From positions 1 through 52,895 of the forward strand of contig RHKP01000019.1 of the NCBI GenBank assembly GCA_008363215.1: a stretch of DNA of 52,895 bases, written 5' to 3'. Positions within the stretch are counted from its first letter, which is position 1, and each line of letters opens with the position of its first letter. Shown here piece after piece: positions 1-7,716 of this stretch. The notes under the pieces are model-generated. The model was not told the DNA's origin, searched no databases, and saw nothing but the letters and a program-made list of their open reading frames with translations. Source of the stretch: Cyanobacteria bacterium CYA. Lineage in GTDB: Bacteria; Planctomycetota; Phycisphaerae; Phycisphaerales; UBA1924. The translations under genes and the position numbers were made by a program.

Positions 1-98
1 ACGACGACGCCAGGCCCTTCACCTGGACCGCCGACGCCGATACCATCCTCCGACGCATCGCCAGGAATCATGCGACTTTCACAAAGTCAGTACACTAG
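1..98 (+). mobile_element. 3' end of an IS630-family transposase gene (partial)
   Basis: Frame 3 is open from the left window edge and reads DDARPFTWTADADTILRRIA, then a short tail ending in SVH and a TAG stop at 96-98. The R/K-P-F-x-W-T-A motif followed by an amphipathic helix and a terminal H-stop is the usual C-terminus of IS630-family transposases, which insert at TA dinucleotides. Only about 31 residues are in the window, so the catalytic DDE residues cannot be seen. Immediately downstream, in another frame, a type III mod gene resumes in mid-protein, so the element appears to have inserted into mod. The exact terminus (somewhere in about 96-110) is not resolved. Confidence 0.7.
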
Positions 99-100
99 CG

Positions 101-1135
101 ACGAAGAGTAAGGACGACAGGCCAAACTTGAAGTTCCCGATTCTCTGGCAGGGACGAGAAGTCTGGCCGGAGAAACAGTGGGTCTGGTCGAGGGAGCGGG
201 TTGAGGAGGCGCTGCGCAACGACGAGATCGTTTTTTCAGAAGCGCGCGGCAAGGTCAGCGTGCGTACGAAGCAGTATCTGAAAGATACTGACGGTAGGCT
301 CAGGAAGGGGAAGCCCATTTCGATTCTCAATGGACCTTTCAATCAGGAAGGCACGCGCGAGGTCGAGGAACTACTCGGAGAGGGTGTGTTCTCGTTCCCA
401 AAGCCGAGCGCGCTGATTCGGTATTTGCTCTCATTTGTGGTCAATGACGATGACTCCAAGGACTTTGTCGTGCTTGATCTGTTTGCCGGAAGCGGGTCGA
501 CCGCCCATGCCGTACTTGATCTGAACGCGAGCGATGGCGGCAATCGCAGGTTCATACTGGTGCAGTTGCCGGAGCCAGTAGAGCCGGACACGGCTGCGGG
601 CAAGGCGGGCTTCAGGACGATCGCCGACATCTGCAAGGAACGCGTCCGGCGCGTCATCAAGAAGCTCGACGCCGAAGATGTGGGCACACTAGCACTCGAC
701 GGCGACAGGAAAGCGCCCGATCGCGGCTTCCGCGTCTACACACTCGCCGAGTCCAATTTCAAGCCGTGGCAGGCCGACGGTCCGAAGGACGGCGAGTCGC
801 TGGGTGAGCACATGTTCGAGCATGTCGAGCACATCCTGCCCGACCGCAGTGCCGACGACCTGCTTTACGAGATCCTGCTCAAGAGCGGCTTCCCGCTGAC
901 CACGCCGGTGGAGACGCTCGAGCTGGCCGGGAAGACCGTCTCCAGCGTCGCCGGCGGAGCGCTGCTGGTCTGCCTCGACCGCGAACTGACGCTCGAAGTC
1001 ATCCGCGCGATGGCCACGCTCAAGCCGGAGCGTGTCGTGTGCCTCGACTCCGGCTTCGCTGGCAACGACCAGCTCAAGGCGAACGCGGTGCTCGAGTTCC
1101 GCGACCGTGGCGTGACCTCGTTCCGAACCGTCTGA
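101..1135 (+). pseudogene. mod: Type III restriction-modification methyltransferase (Mod), 5'-truncated
   Basis: The product would be the beta-class N6-adenine methyltransferase and recognition subunit of a type III system. What remains is the C-terminal part: a target-recognition-like stretch (DDRPNLKFPI), the FPKP segment near residue 100 of the remnant, and the AdoMet-binding motif I (LDLFAGSGSTAHAVLDLN) at about 475-530. In this class the catalytic DPPY motif lies N-terminal to motif I, and it is absent here. The frame stays open leftwards into the transposase sequence with no start codon or ribosome site. A TTG at 128 falls inside the conserved region and is not credible as a start. The res gene follows 29 bp downstream. 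I infer an inactive methyltransferase unless its front half is supplied from beyond the insertion. Confidence 0.8.
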
Positions 1136-1164
1136 CAAGGAAGCGCGAGGAGACGGCCGTGACG

Positions 1165-4100
1165 ATGAAGCTCCAGTTCGACGCCAACCAGCAGTTCCAG
1201 CTCGACGCGATCGCGTCGATCGTTGACCTGTTCGACGGCCAGCCGGTCGGCGATCCGGAGTTCACGACGATCAACCTCGGTGCCTGGGGCGAGGGGCTGT
1301 TGGAGGGCAAGGAGCGCACGGAGCTCGGCATCGGCAACCGCCTGCTGCTCCACGACGAGAAGCTGCTCGCCAACACCCGGGCCGTTCAAGAACGCAATGA
1401 CATCGACTTCGATGCGGGGGAGGACAAGGGCGCGCCCGGCGATCTGGAGGCGTGGGAGCTGTTCGATCAGCCCGCCAACGCGGCCAGGCGCTGTCCGCAC
1501 TTCTCCGTCGAGATGGAGACTGGCACCGGAAAGACGTACGTCTACTTGCGGACCATCTTCGAGTTGTCCCAGCGCTACGGCTTCCAGAAGTTCATCATCG
1601 TCGTGCCGAGCGTGGCGATCCGCGAGGGCGTGCTCAAGAGTCTGGAGATCATGGCTGAGCACTTCCGCGCCCTCTACAACAACCGACCCTTCGAGCACTT
1701 CGTCTACGACGCGAAGAAGGTGAGCCGTCTGCGGCACTTCGCCACGAGCAGCACGCTCCAGGTTCTCGTGATGAACATCGACGCGTTCCGGAAGAACTTC
1801 ACCGGAACCGAGGCAGAGCAGAAGAGCAACGTCATCTATAAGGAGAGCGACAAGCTCTCCGGCCGCCAGCCGATCGAGTTCGTCCAGGCGGCCCGGCCCA
1901 TCGTGATCATCGACGAGCCGCAGAGCGTGGACTCGACTGAGAAGGCGCAGGAGGCGATCAAGGCGCTGAATCCCCTCTGCACGCTCCGCTATTCGGCGAC
2001 GCACCGCAACCCGTACAACCTCGTGTACCGACTCGATCCGGTCAGAGCGTTCGAACTGCGTCTGGTCAAACAGATCGTCGTGGCGAGCGCTGCGGCGGAA
2101 GGTGCAACCGACGGCGCGTTCGTTCGCGTCGAGCAGATCGACTACAAGAAGGGCATCAAGGCGAAGCTACGGGTCAACAAGCAAGGGGCGGACGGTCCGA
2201 AGCCGGGGTCAGTGACCGTCAAGCAGGGCGACGACCTCTTCGCCAAGTCGAACGAGCGTGCCGAGTATCAGAATGGCTACGAGGTCGCGGAGATCAACGC
2301 AGAGCCCGGGAGCGAGTTCATCCGCTTCGCCAACGGGCGGACGCTCCGTCTCGGCGAAGAGGTAGGTGGCATCCGCGACGACGTCTGGCGGGCGCAGATC
2401 AAGCACACGATCAAGCGGCACCTAGAGAAAGAGCTTCAGGTCAAGAGCCGTGGCATCAAGGTCCTGAGTCTGTTCTTCATCGACCGAGTGGCCAACTACC
2501 GGGAGTACGGTGAGGACGGCCAGCCGACACCCGGCAAGTTCGCGGTTGCGTTCGAGGAGGAACTGGCAGCATTGGCCGCGGAGGATCGCTACGCGGAGAT
2601 CGAGTGGCTCAACCACGCCCGCGACGGGTCGATCGGGATGCTGCACGACGGCTACTTTTCAGAGGACAAGAAGGGGGTGCTGAAGGACACCCGTGGCGAC
2701 ACGCAGGCGGACGATGAGACCTACGCGAAGATCATGCGAAACAAGGAGCAGTTGCTCTCGATCGACGAGCCGCTTCGATTCATCTTCAGCCACTCCGCAC
2801 TGCGCGAGGGCTGGGACAACCCGAATGTCTTCCAGATCTGCACGCTCAACGAGACGACGAGCGCCGTGAAGAAGCGACAGGAGATCGGCCGCGGGCTTCG
2901 GCTGCCGGTGGACCAGAGCGGCGCGAGGGTGTTCGATGACTCGGTGAACAAGCTCTATGTGATGGCCAACGAGAGCTACGAGGACTTCGCCAAGGCGCTC
3001 CAGACCGAGTACGAGGACGAATGCGGCGTCACATTTGGGAAAGTGCCGTTGTCCGCGATCGCGCGAATCACCTGGGTCAAGGACGATGCACCGGAGCAGA
3101 TCGGCCGCGAAGGAGCCAAGGCGATCAGGGATGCTCTCGTCGATCAAGGCATGCTGGATCGAGACGGCCGCATCCAGCCCGCGTTTGATCCAAAGGCCGT
3201 CGGCTTCAAGCTGGAGCTCCCAGCCGGGTATCGCGCGCTGACCTCGGCAGTCGTTGACCTGCTGTCGAACTACCAGATCGAGCGCCACATCCGGCGCGAG
3301 CGCGACGACGGACCGAACCGACTGAAGAAGGAAGTCGTGCTGAGCGCCGAGTTCAAGGCGCTGTGGGACCGGATCAAGACGCGAACAACCTACCGCGTCG
3401 AATTCGAAACGGACGAGCTCGTTCGGCGGGCGGTGACGGCGATCAAACTGATGCCGAAGATCGAGAAGCCGAAGATCGCGATCACTACCGGTGGCGTTCG
3501 CGTCAAGAGGGGCGGCGTCGAGACGGCGATGGTCGGGGCTGCCGTTGAGGAGATCAGCTTTGGCGGTCGGCCCGTGCCGGACGTGCTCACGTACCTTCAA
3601 AATGAGACTGAGCTCACCCGTGCCACCATCGCAACGATCCTCCGGAAGTCCGGTCGCCTCGATGAGTTCTTCAACAGCCCTCAGCGATTCATGGACGCGG
3701 CCGCCGCGATCCTGAAGCACGTGCTGCACCAGTTGCTCGTGGACGGCGTGAAGTACGATCGGATGCGCGAGGGCGACCACGATGCAGAGTGGGAGATGAT
3801 GCTCTTCAAGGACGAGGAGCTGATCAACTATCTCACCGCGCTCCAGGTCGGCAAGTCCGTGTACGAGTACGTTGTGTACGACTCGGAAGTCGAGCGAGCG
3901 TTTGCCAAGCGGCTGGACGAACGCGAGGACATTCGGCTGTTCGTGAAGCTACCCGACTGGTTCCGGGTGCAGACTCCGGTCGGCGAGTACAACCCGGATT
4001 GGGCCATCGTGAAGCACGACGGCGACACGGTCTACCTGGTGCGAGAGACCAAGGGCACGCGGGACTTCCTGAAGCTGCGCTCCATCGAGGCAGACAAGGT

Positions 4101-4173
4101 GCGATGCGGTGTGAAGCACTTTGCCACGGTCGGCGTTGACTTCAAGGTTGCAGTGGCAGCCGACGAGGTGTGA
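1165..4173 (+). CDS. res: Type III restriction enzyme, res subunit
   Basis: ATP-dependent helicase-nuclease subunit of a type III restriction system (1002 aa, normal length). The N-terminal part is a superfamily 2 helicase: Walker A ETGTGKT at residues about 118-124, Walker B-type IIDEPQS at about 248-254, an ALREGWDNP motif near 545 and motif VI QEIGRGLRLP at about 572. The C-terminus carries a PD-(D/E)xK nuclease core, NPDWAI near 943 and RETKG near 961. The ATG at 1165 was chosen because MKLQFDANQQFQLDAI is the typical start. A GAGGAG at 1147-1152 lies 12 nt upstream, and a GTG at 1159 with closer spacing is an alternative. Type III Res needs Mod for sequence recognition, and the adjacent mod is truncated, so restriction is probably lost even though this gene looks intact. 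Confidence 0.92.
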   Translation: MKLQFDANQQFQLDAIASIVDLFDGQPVGDPEFTTINLGAWGEGLLEGKERTELGIGNRLLLHDEKLLANTRAVQERNDIDFDAGEDKGAPGDLEAWELFDQPANAARRCPHFSVEMETGTGKTYVYLRTIFELSQRYGFQKFIIVVPSVAIREGVLKSLEIMAEHFRALYNNRPFEHFVYDAKKVSRLRHFATSSTLQVLVMNIDAFRKNFTGTEAEQKSNVIYKESDKLSGRQPIEFVQAARPIVIIDEPQSVDSTEKAQEAIKALNPLCTLRYSATHRNPYNLVYRLDPVRAFELRLVKQIVVASAAAEGATDGAFVRVEQIDYKKGIKAKLRVNKQGADGPKPGSVTVKQGDDLFAKSNERAEYQNGYEVAEINAEPGSEFIRFANGRTLRLGEEVGGIRDDVWRAQIKHTIKRHLEKELQVKSRGIKVLSLFFIDRVANYREYGEDGQPTPGKFAVAFEEELAALAAEDRYAEIEWLNHARDGSIGMLHDGYFSEDKKGVLKDTRGDTQADDETYAKIMRNKEQLLSIDEPLRFIFSHSALREGWDNPNVFQICTLNETTSAVKKRQEIGRGLRLPVDQSGARVFDDSVNKLYVMANESYEDFAKALQTEYEDECGVTFGKVPLSAIARITWVKDDAPEQIGREGAKAIRDALVDQGMLDRDGRIQPAFDPKAVGFKLELPAGYRALTSAVVDLLSNYQIERHIRRERDDGPNRLKKEVVLSAEFKALWDRIKTRTTYRVEFETDELVRRAVTAIKLMPKIEKPKIAITTGGVRVKRGGVETAMVGAAVEEISFGGRPVPDVLTYLQNETELTRATIATILRKSGRLDEFFNSPQRFMDAAAAILKHVLHQLLVDGVKYDRMREGDHDAEWEMMLFKDEELINYLTALQVGKSVYEYVVYDSEVERAFAKRLDEREDIRLFVKLPDWFRVQTPVGEYNPDWAIVKHDGDTVYLVRETKGTRDFLKLRSIEADKVRCGVKHFATVGVDFKVAVAADEV

Positions 4174-4180
4174 TCCAGCC

Positions 4181-5038
4181 ATGAAGCCACTCGGCAAGAC
4201 CATTCAGATCTACTGTCCTTCCGGCGAGCCTCGTGGCGTTCGGATCGCTGAGATCACCACGCGCATCGTGCAAGCCGTGGTCGTCCCGCGCGCCAAGCTC
4301 GACGAGGCACTCACGCGCCCCGAACTCAGTGGCGTCGGGCTCTACTTCTTGTTCGGTGCGTCCGACACCGGTGCTCTGCCGGTCGCGTACATCGGCGAGG
4401 CGGAGGATTGCGGTGTTCGCTTCAAGCAACACAACAAGACGAAGGACTTCTGGAACCTGGGTGTCGCAATTGTGTCCAGAACAGGGAGCTTCACGAAGGC
4501 ACACGGCAAGCTGCTCGAGTGGCTCGCCATCGAGAAGGCAAGCCTGGCGGGACGATACCAACTCGACAATGGGAACGCCGGCGGGGAACCCAGTGTTCCC
4601 GAGTGGATGCAATCGGATGTGGCGGAGGTGTTCGAGACGGCGGAGGTGCTCCTGGGGACGCTCGGGTTTCCAATCTTTGAGCCGCCTGCTAATCGCTCAC
4701 CGGATGCAGACAGAGTGTTCACATGCAAGCGCGGCGGTGCCGATGCACGCGGTGTCTACAACGAGGAGGGCTTCGTTGTACTCAAGGGTTCGATCGCCCG
4801 GATGGAACTGACGAGCTCGTCGTACGACACCGTGGGACCACGGCGTGAGGAACTCATCGATGCGGGCGTTCTGGTCGCCGACAAGCACGGCTACCGGTTC
4901 GAGCGAGACATGGCTTTCAACACTCCGAGCGCAGCCGCCGCAATCGTGACGGGTGGGAGCGCCAATGGCTGGGTGGAGTGGAAGAACAGCCGGGGTCAGA
5001 CCCTCGACGATGTGTACCGAAAGGGCCCGAAGGAGTGA
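4181..5038 (+). CDS. GIY-YIG nuclease family protein with C-terminal DUF4357
   Basis: 285 aa protein starting 7 nt after the res stop, so it is in the same operon. Residues about 50-110 form a GIY-YIG fold: GVGLYFLFG, then AYIGEAEDCGVRFKQHN with the Gly and Arg typical of the family, and an E-W helix near 115 (KLLEWLAIEKA). The C-terminal third (KGSIARMELTSS to the end) matches DUF4357, which often follows GIY-YIG domains in genes next to restriction-modification loci. Function is unproven. It may be an accessory nuclease of the R-M operon, or a cargo gene. A terminator follows at 5210-5233. Confidence 0.8.
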   Translation: MKPLGKTIQIYCPSGEPRGVRIAEITTRIVQAVVVPRAKLDEALTRPELSGVGLYFLFGASDTGALPVAYIGEAEDCGVRFKQHNKTKDFWNLGVAIVSRTGSFTKAHGKLLEWLAIEKASLAGRYQLDNGNAGGEPSVPEWMQSDVAEVFETAEVLLGTLGFPIFEPPANRSPDADRVFTCKRGGADARGVYNEEGFVVLKGSIARMELTSSSYDTVGPRREELIDAGVLVADKHGYRFERDMAFNTPSAAAAIVTGGSANGWVEWKNSRGQTLDDVYRKGPKE

Positions 5039-5209
5039 CACTGGGGTTCAGGCGGATTCCGCCACTGCCCCGCCAAGGGCCACGCGATCCCTCCCCAGCG
5101 AGGGCGAGATTGGGGGTTGAGTCCGGAAGTGGCCTTCCGGCCCGGCCCGGCATCTAGAGGAGTGTGCTTCCCGGGCACCAGCTCGAGCAAATGCGGCGGA
5201 TCAACGATC

Positions 5210-5233
5210 GCAGGTGGGCTCGCCTGCCTTTTT
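5210..5233 (+). terminator. Rho-independent terminator after the res / GIY-YIG operon
   Basis: GCAGG at 5210-5214 pairs with CCTGC at 5223-5227, with further weak pairing inside, followed by a T5 run at 5229-5233. It lies between the GIY-YIG gene and the promoter of the next operon. The rest of 5039-5333 shows no gene that I can support. Confidence 0.6.
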
Positions 5234-5310
5234 GGTCCTCGCCCCCGCCACCCTTCTGGGGGCGGCCGCCGCCCCGCCGCGAGCGGCTAAGGTGGACAAC
5301 CTGTCGCTCC

Positions 5311-5339
5311 CGTACAGAGACCGTGCATTGGACTATAAT
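5311..5339 (+). promoter_or_regulatory. Promoter of the 388/296 aa gene pair
   Basis: A perfect TATAAT lies at 5334-5339, with a weak -35 (CGTACA, 5311-5316) 17 nt upstream. Transcription would begin near 5346, ahead of AAGGAA at 5363-5368 and the ATG at 5380. An ATG at 5338 overlaps the -10 box and so would not be in the transcript, which decides the start of the next gene. Confidence 0.55.
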
Positions 5340-5379
5340 GTCTGATCCAAACGGCCCTGTTCAAGGAAACGCCACCGAG

Positions 5380-6546
5380 ATGACTCGCTCCTATGCCCCG
5401 AAGACCTTCCTCCGTCAGTGCCCAAACAACGCCCTGAAGGCGTACTTTGACGCCAAGGGAATCCCGATCGAGGTCACCTGGGGAGCCTTGACACCCCGGA
5501 AGGTCGAGCCGCTCTTCGACGCGATCGAGGAACTTCCGGACGACCAACGCCAGCGGGTCGAGCGAGACTTCCGGCTCGTGTTCGACATGGCGACGGAGAA
5601 GGGGCGGCTGCTCCTGGTCGAGCAGGCCGAGATCCTCGGCGTGGACCTCGGGGATCGCTTTGCCGAGGGGGAGAACGCCTACGAGACGGCAATGATCGCC
5701 CTCTTGGAGCACTCAGGCATCTTCGAGATCGCCTCATGCGTCCACGATGTTTTCCGGATGGGCAACTGGCGGAAGCGCACCGTTGGCGAGCGGCTGCGCG
5801 CCTCGGATGACCCGGAGTGCATCGAGGCGTTCGCGTCGGCGCTCAAGCGCATCTACCAGAAGCAGGGGCGAGGAAGGAGCTGTCATGTCGATCGCTACCA
5901 ACGCCTGGATCCGCTCCGCTTCTGCTACTTCGCCTACCCCGAGGACTTCCCGACCAGCGATGTCGAGTACGACGACGAGCACAACTTCCACCGCGTTACA
6001 CGGCGGCCCGCGCTCGAGAACGTGTTCACATACGACCCGGAGGCGGGCACGCTCGACATCAGCGCGACCGGCGACAAGAAGCACAAGGAGGCGCTGGCCG
6101 AGGCGTTCTGCAAGCACATCCTCGGGCTGAAAGCGTTGCCTCCGGAGAAGGCGAAGCCCGAGTACACGCTGAAGCCGTTGATGGACCCGTCATTCCGGTT
6201 CCCGATCCAGCCGGGAGACGGCGTCGCTCGCGTGGACATCAAGTCGGTGCGGCTGGACTACCCGGACGCAGGGCAGACTCGCATCACGGTGAACACGCGG
6301 CCCAACGGAACCGCGAACGCGATCCACGAGTCGATGGCGCGGACACTGGACCTGAAGTCGTTCCCGCTCGAACGGCTCCACCCGTCGCGCGCCGAGGTGT
6401 GCATCGAGTTCAAGCCCGTCAACGGAAAGCGTGCGCAGCGGCTGAACTTCCCCATCACCTATCCGGATCGGTGCGGCCTTGGCGACGATCCGCAGGAGCA
6501 AGTCGCCCGGCAGATGCTCCGGCGGGCGGGGATCGCCAATGACTGA
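5380..6546 (+). CDS. Uncharacterised 388 aa protein, first gene of a coupled pair
   Basis: I do not recognise a characterised family. The protein begins MTRSYAPKTFLRQCPNNALK and has a mostly helical N-terminal half. Residues about 150-200 contain a Cys/Arg-rich stretch (RSCHVDRYQRLDPLRFCYFA), followed by a beta-rich half with DVEYDDEHNFHRVTRR near 205 and a C-terminal segment with ITVNTRPNGTANAIHESMAR. No signal peptide, membrane segment or Walker motif is visible. The start at 5380 is supported by AAGGAA 11 nt upstream and the promoter at 5334. The next gene overlaps it by 8 nt, so the two products probably work together. The location, between an R-M locus and an att-like tRNA scar, suggests a mobile-element cargo or defence role. 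That role is inference from context only. Confidence 0.75.
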   Translation: MTRSYAPKTFLRQCPNNALKAYFDAKGIPIEVTWGALTPRKVEPLFDAIEELPDDQRQRVERDFRLVFDMATEKGRLLLVEQAEILGVDLGDRFAEGENAYETAMIALLEHSGIFEIASCVHDVFRMGNWRKRTVGERLRASDDPECIEAFASALKRIYQKQGRGRSCHVDRYQRLDPLRFCYFAYPEDFPTSDVEYDDEHNFHRVTRRPALENVFTYDPEAGTLDISATGDKKHKEALAEAFCKHILGLKALPPEKAKPEYTLKPLMDPSFRFPIQPGDGVARVDIKSVRLDYPDAGQTRITVNTRPNGTANAIHESMARTLDLKSFPLERLHPSRAEVCIEFKPVNGKRAQRLNFPITYPDRCGLGDDPQEQVARQMLRRAGIAND

Positions 6547-7429
6547 GCCTCTGCGTGAACTGCTCGGCCGCTTCGAGTTGCAGAACGCGGGGCCGATCAC
6601 CGCTCAGGAAGCCCGGCGGTGGGGCCGAGGTTTCGTGGCGAGGCTGAGCGAGCTGGGGGTTCTCCGGGAAGCGACGCCCGCCGCGAGCATCCGCAACGAG
6701 GCATGCGAGCACGCGTGCGACATGGAGCCGGAGGTCGTCACGCACGCGGTCACGGGCGAGCGATTCGGCATCCACCGCTGCGTGCGTGAGGAGTGCGGCG
6801 TCGTGCGCGTCCCGCTCGATGATCTACGGCGGTGGGAGTGCGACCTCGTCGGCTTCGCGGGGGCGGTGGGGCGGGCAGTGGACGCTGGCGGCCAGATCGT
6901 CGTTGACGTTCCTGGCCGTCTGATCGAGGTCGGCCGCATAATCGCGGGCGACTCCTGGCGCGATGTGTTCCTCGCGAGAGGCCTCGCTTGGGACGACGCG
7001 GCGACGGCGCTCGCCGACGCCCGGCGGTTGAAAGCCAGCGACGCGCCGCTGGTGCTGGCGCTGGGAAAACTGCCAAGCACCGGGGTGTGGCCAGACTGCC
7101 ACCCGGCTGTCGCGCTGCTCAGCGACATCGTGTCGCTCAACGGCGGCGGCATGGCAGTGGATTGCACTGGCGTCATCGGCCGGCACACGAAGCCACACCC
7201 CAGCGCGATCGAGAGCAAGTGGATCACGGTCACCGAGGCGGGCGAGATGCTCCTGTCCGATGTCTCCGGTATCACGCTGAAGCAGGCCATGGCGCGTGTC
7301 TCGAGGGCCGGGACCGCGGGCAAGTTCACGACCAACGGCAAAGAACGCCAGGCTCGCCGAATCGATCGGGCATCCTTCAGCACCTGGCGCTTGGAGCAGC
7401 GTGAGAAGGACCTCGCCGAGTGCGACTGA
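6539..7429 (+). CDS. Uncharacterised 296 aa protein with Cys cluster and C-terminal HTH-like domain
   Basis: It starts at the ATG at 6539, inside the stop region of the preceding gene (8 nt overlap), implying translational coupling. Residues about 55-92 hold a Cys/His set (CEHAC, then HRCVREECGVV) that resembles a small zinc ribbon. The middle is an alpha/beta region with AGGQIVVDVPGRLIEVGRII. The C-terminus (WITVTEAGEMLL, then ARVSRAGTAGKF and RRIDRASFSTWRL) looks like a MerR/excisionase-type helix-turn-helix with the usual arginine-rich wing. A nucleic-acid-binding partner of the 388 aa protein is plausible. I know of no experimentally described homologue. Confidence 0.72.
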   Translation: MTEPLRELLGRFELQNAGPITAQEARRWGRGFVARLSELGVLREATPAASIRNEACEHACDMEPEVVTHAVTGERFGIHRCVREECGVVRVPLDDLRRWECDLVGFAGAVGRAVDAGGQIVVDVPGRLIEVGRIIAGDSWRDVFLARGLAWDDAATALADARRLKASDAPLVLALGKLPSTGVWPDCHPAVALLSDIVSLNGGGMAVDCTGVIGRHTKPHPSAIESKWITVTEAGEMLLSDVSGITLKQAMARVSRAGTAGKFTTNGKERQARRIDRASFSTWRLEQREKDLAECD

Positions 7430-7564
7430 GCGGCCGCGTTGCGCGGTGCGCACCGCGCTCCGCTTCAAAAAGGGTCGCAAGACCGCGCAACCGCCGCATC
7501 GCTTGCAATCCGCAAACCCCGCTGGTATCGTCGTTTACGAGTTTCGGGCACGGGCAAGGTGCCT

Positions 7565-7606
<42 letters not shown>

Positions 7607-7610
7607 CTTG

Positions 7611-7640
7611 AAACGGCCCTTTTATGGGGCCGTTTTCTTT
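7611..7640 (+). terminator. Rho-independent terminator of the tRNA-Asp locus
   Basis: AAACGGCCC at 7611-7619 pairs with GGGCCGTTT at 7627-7635, followed by a T-rich tract to 7640. It starts 4 nt after the tRNA fragment, as expected for the original chromosomal terminator of the tRNA gene. Confidence 0.7.
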
Positions 7641-7716
7641 TCGGCTAGGTTCCGGCTAGTTTGAGCCCTCGCACGGGGCCACGAAGACTTTTCTTCGAGG
7701 GTGGGGCCGAGAACCG

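Noticed and set aside
128..130. TTG as the start of a 335 aa mod gene
   Set aside because: The frame is open further upstream and conserved Mod sequence begins before the TTG; no ribosome site is present. It is an internal codon of a truncated gene.
7641..7665. CGGCTAG direct repeats after the tRNA terminator as an att core
   Set aside because: Only 7 bp long and 4 bp apart; too short to support without a second site.
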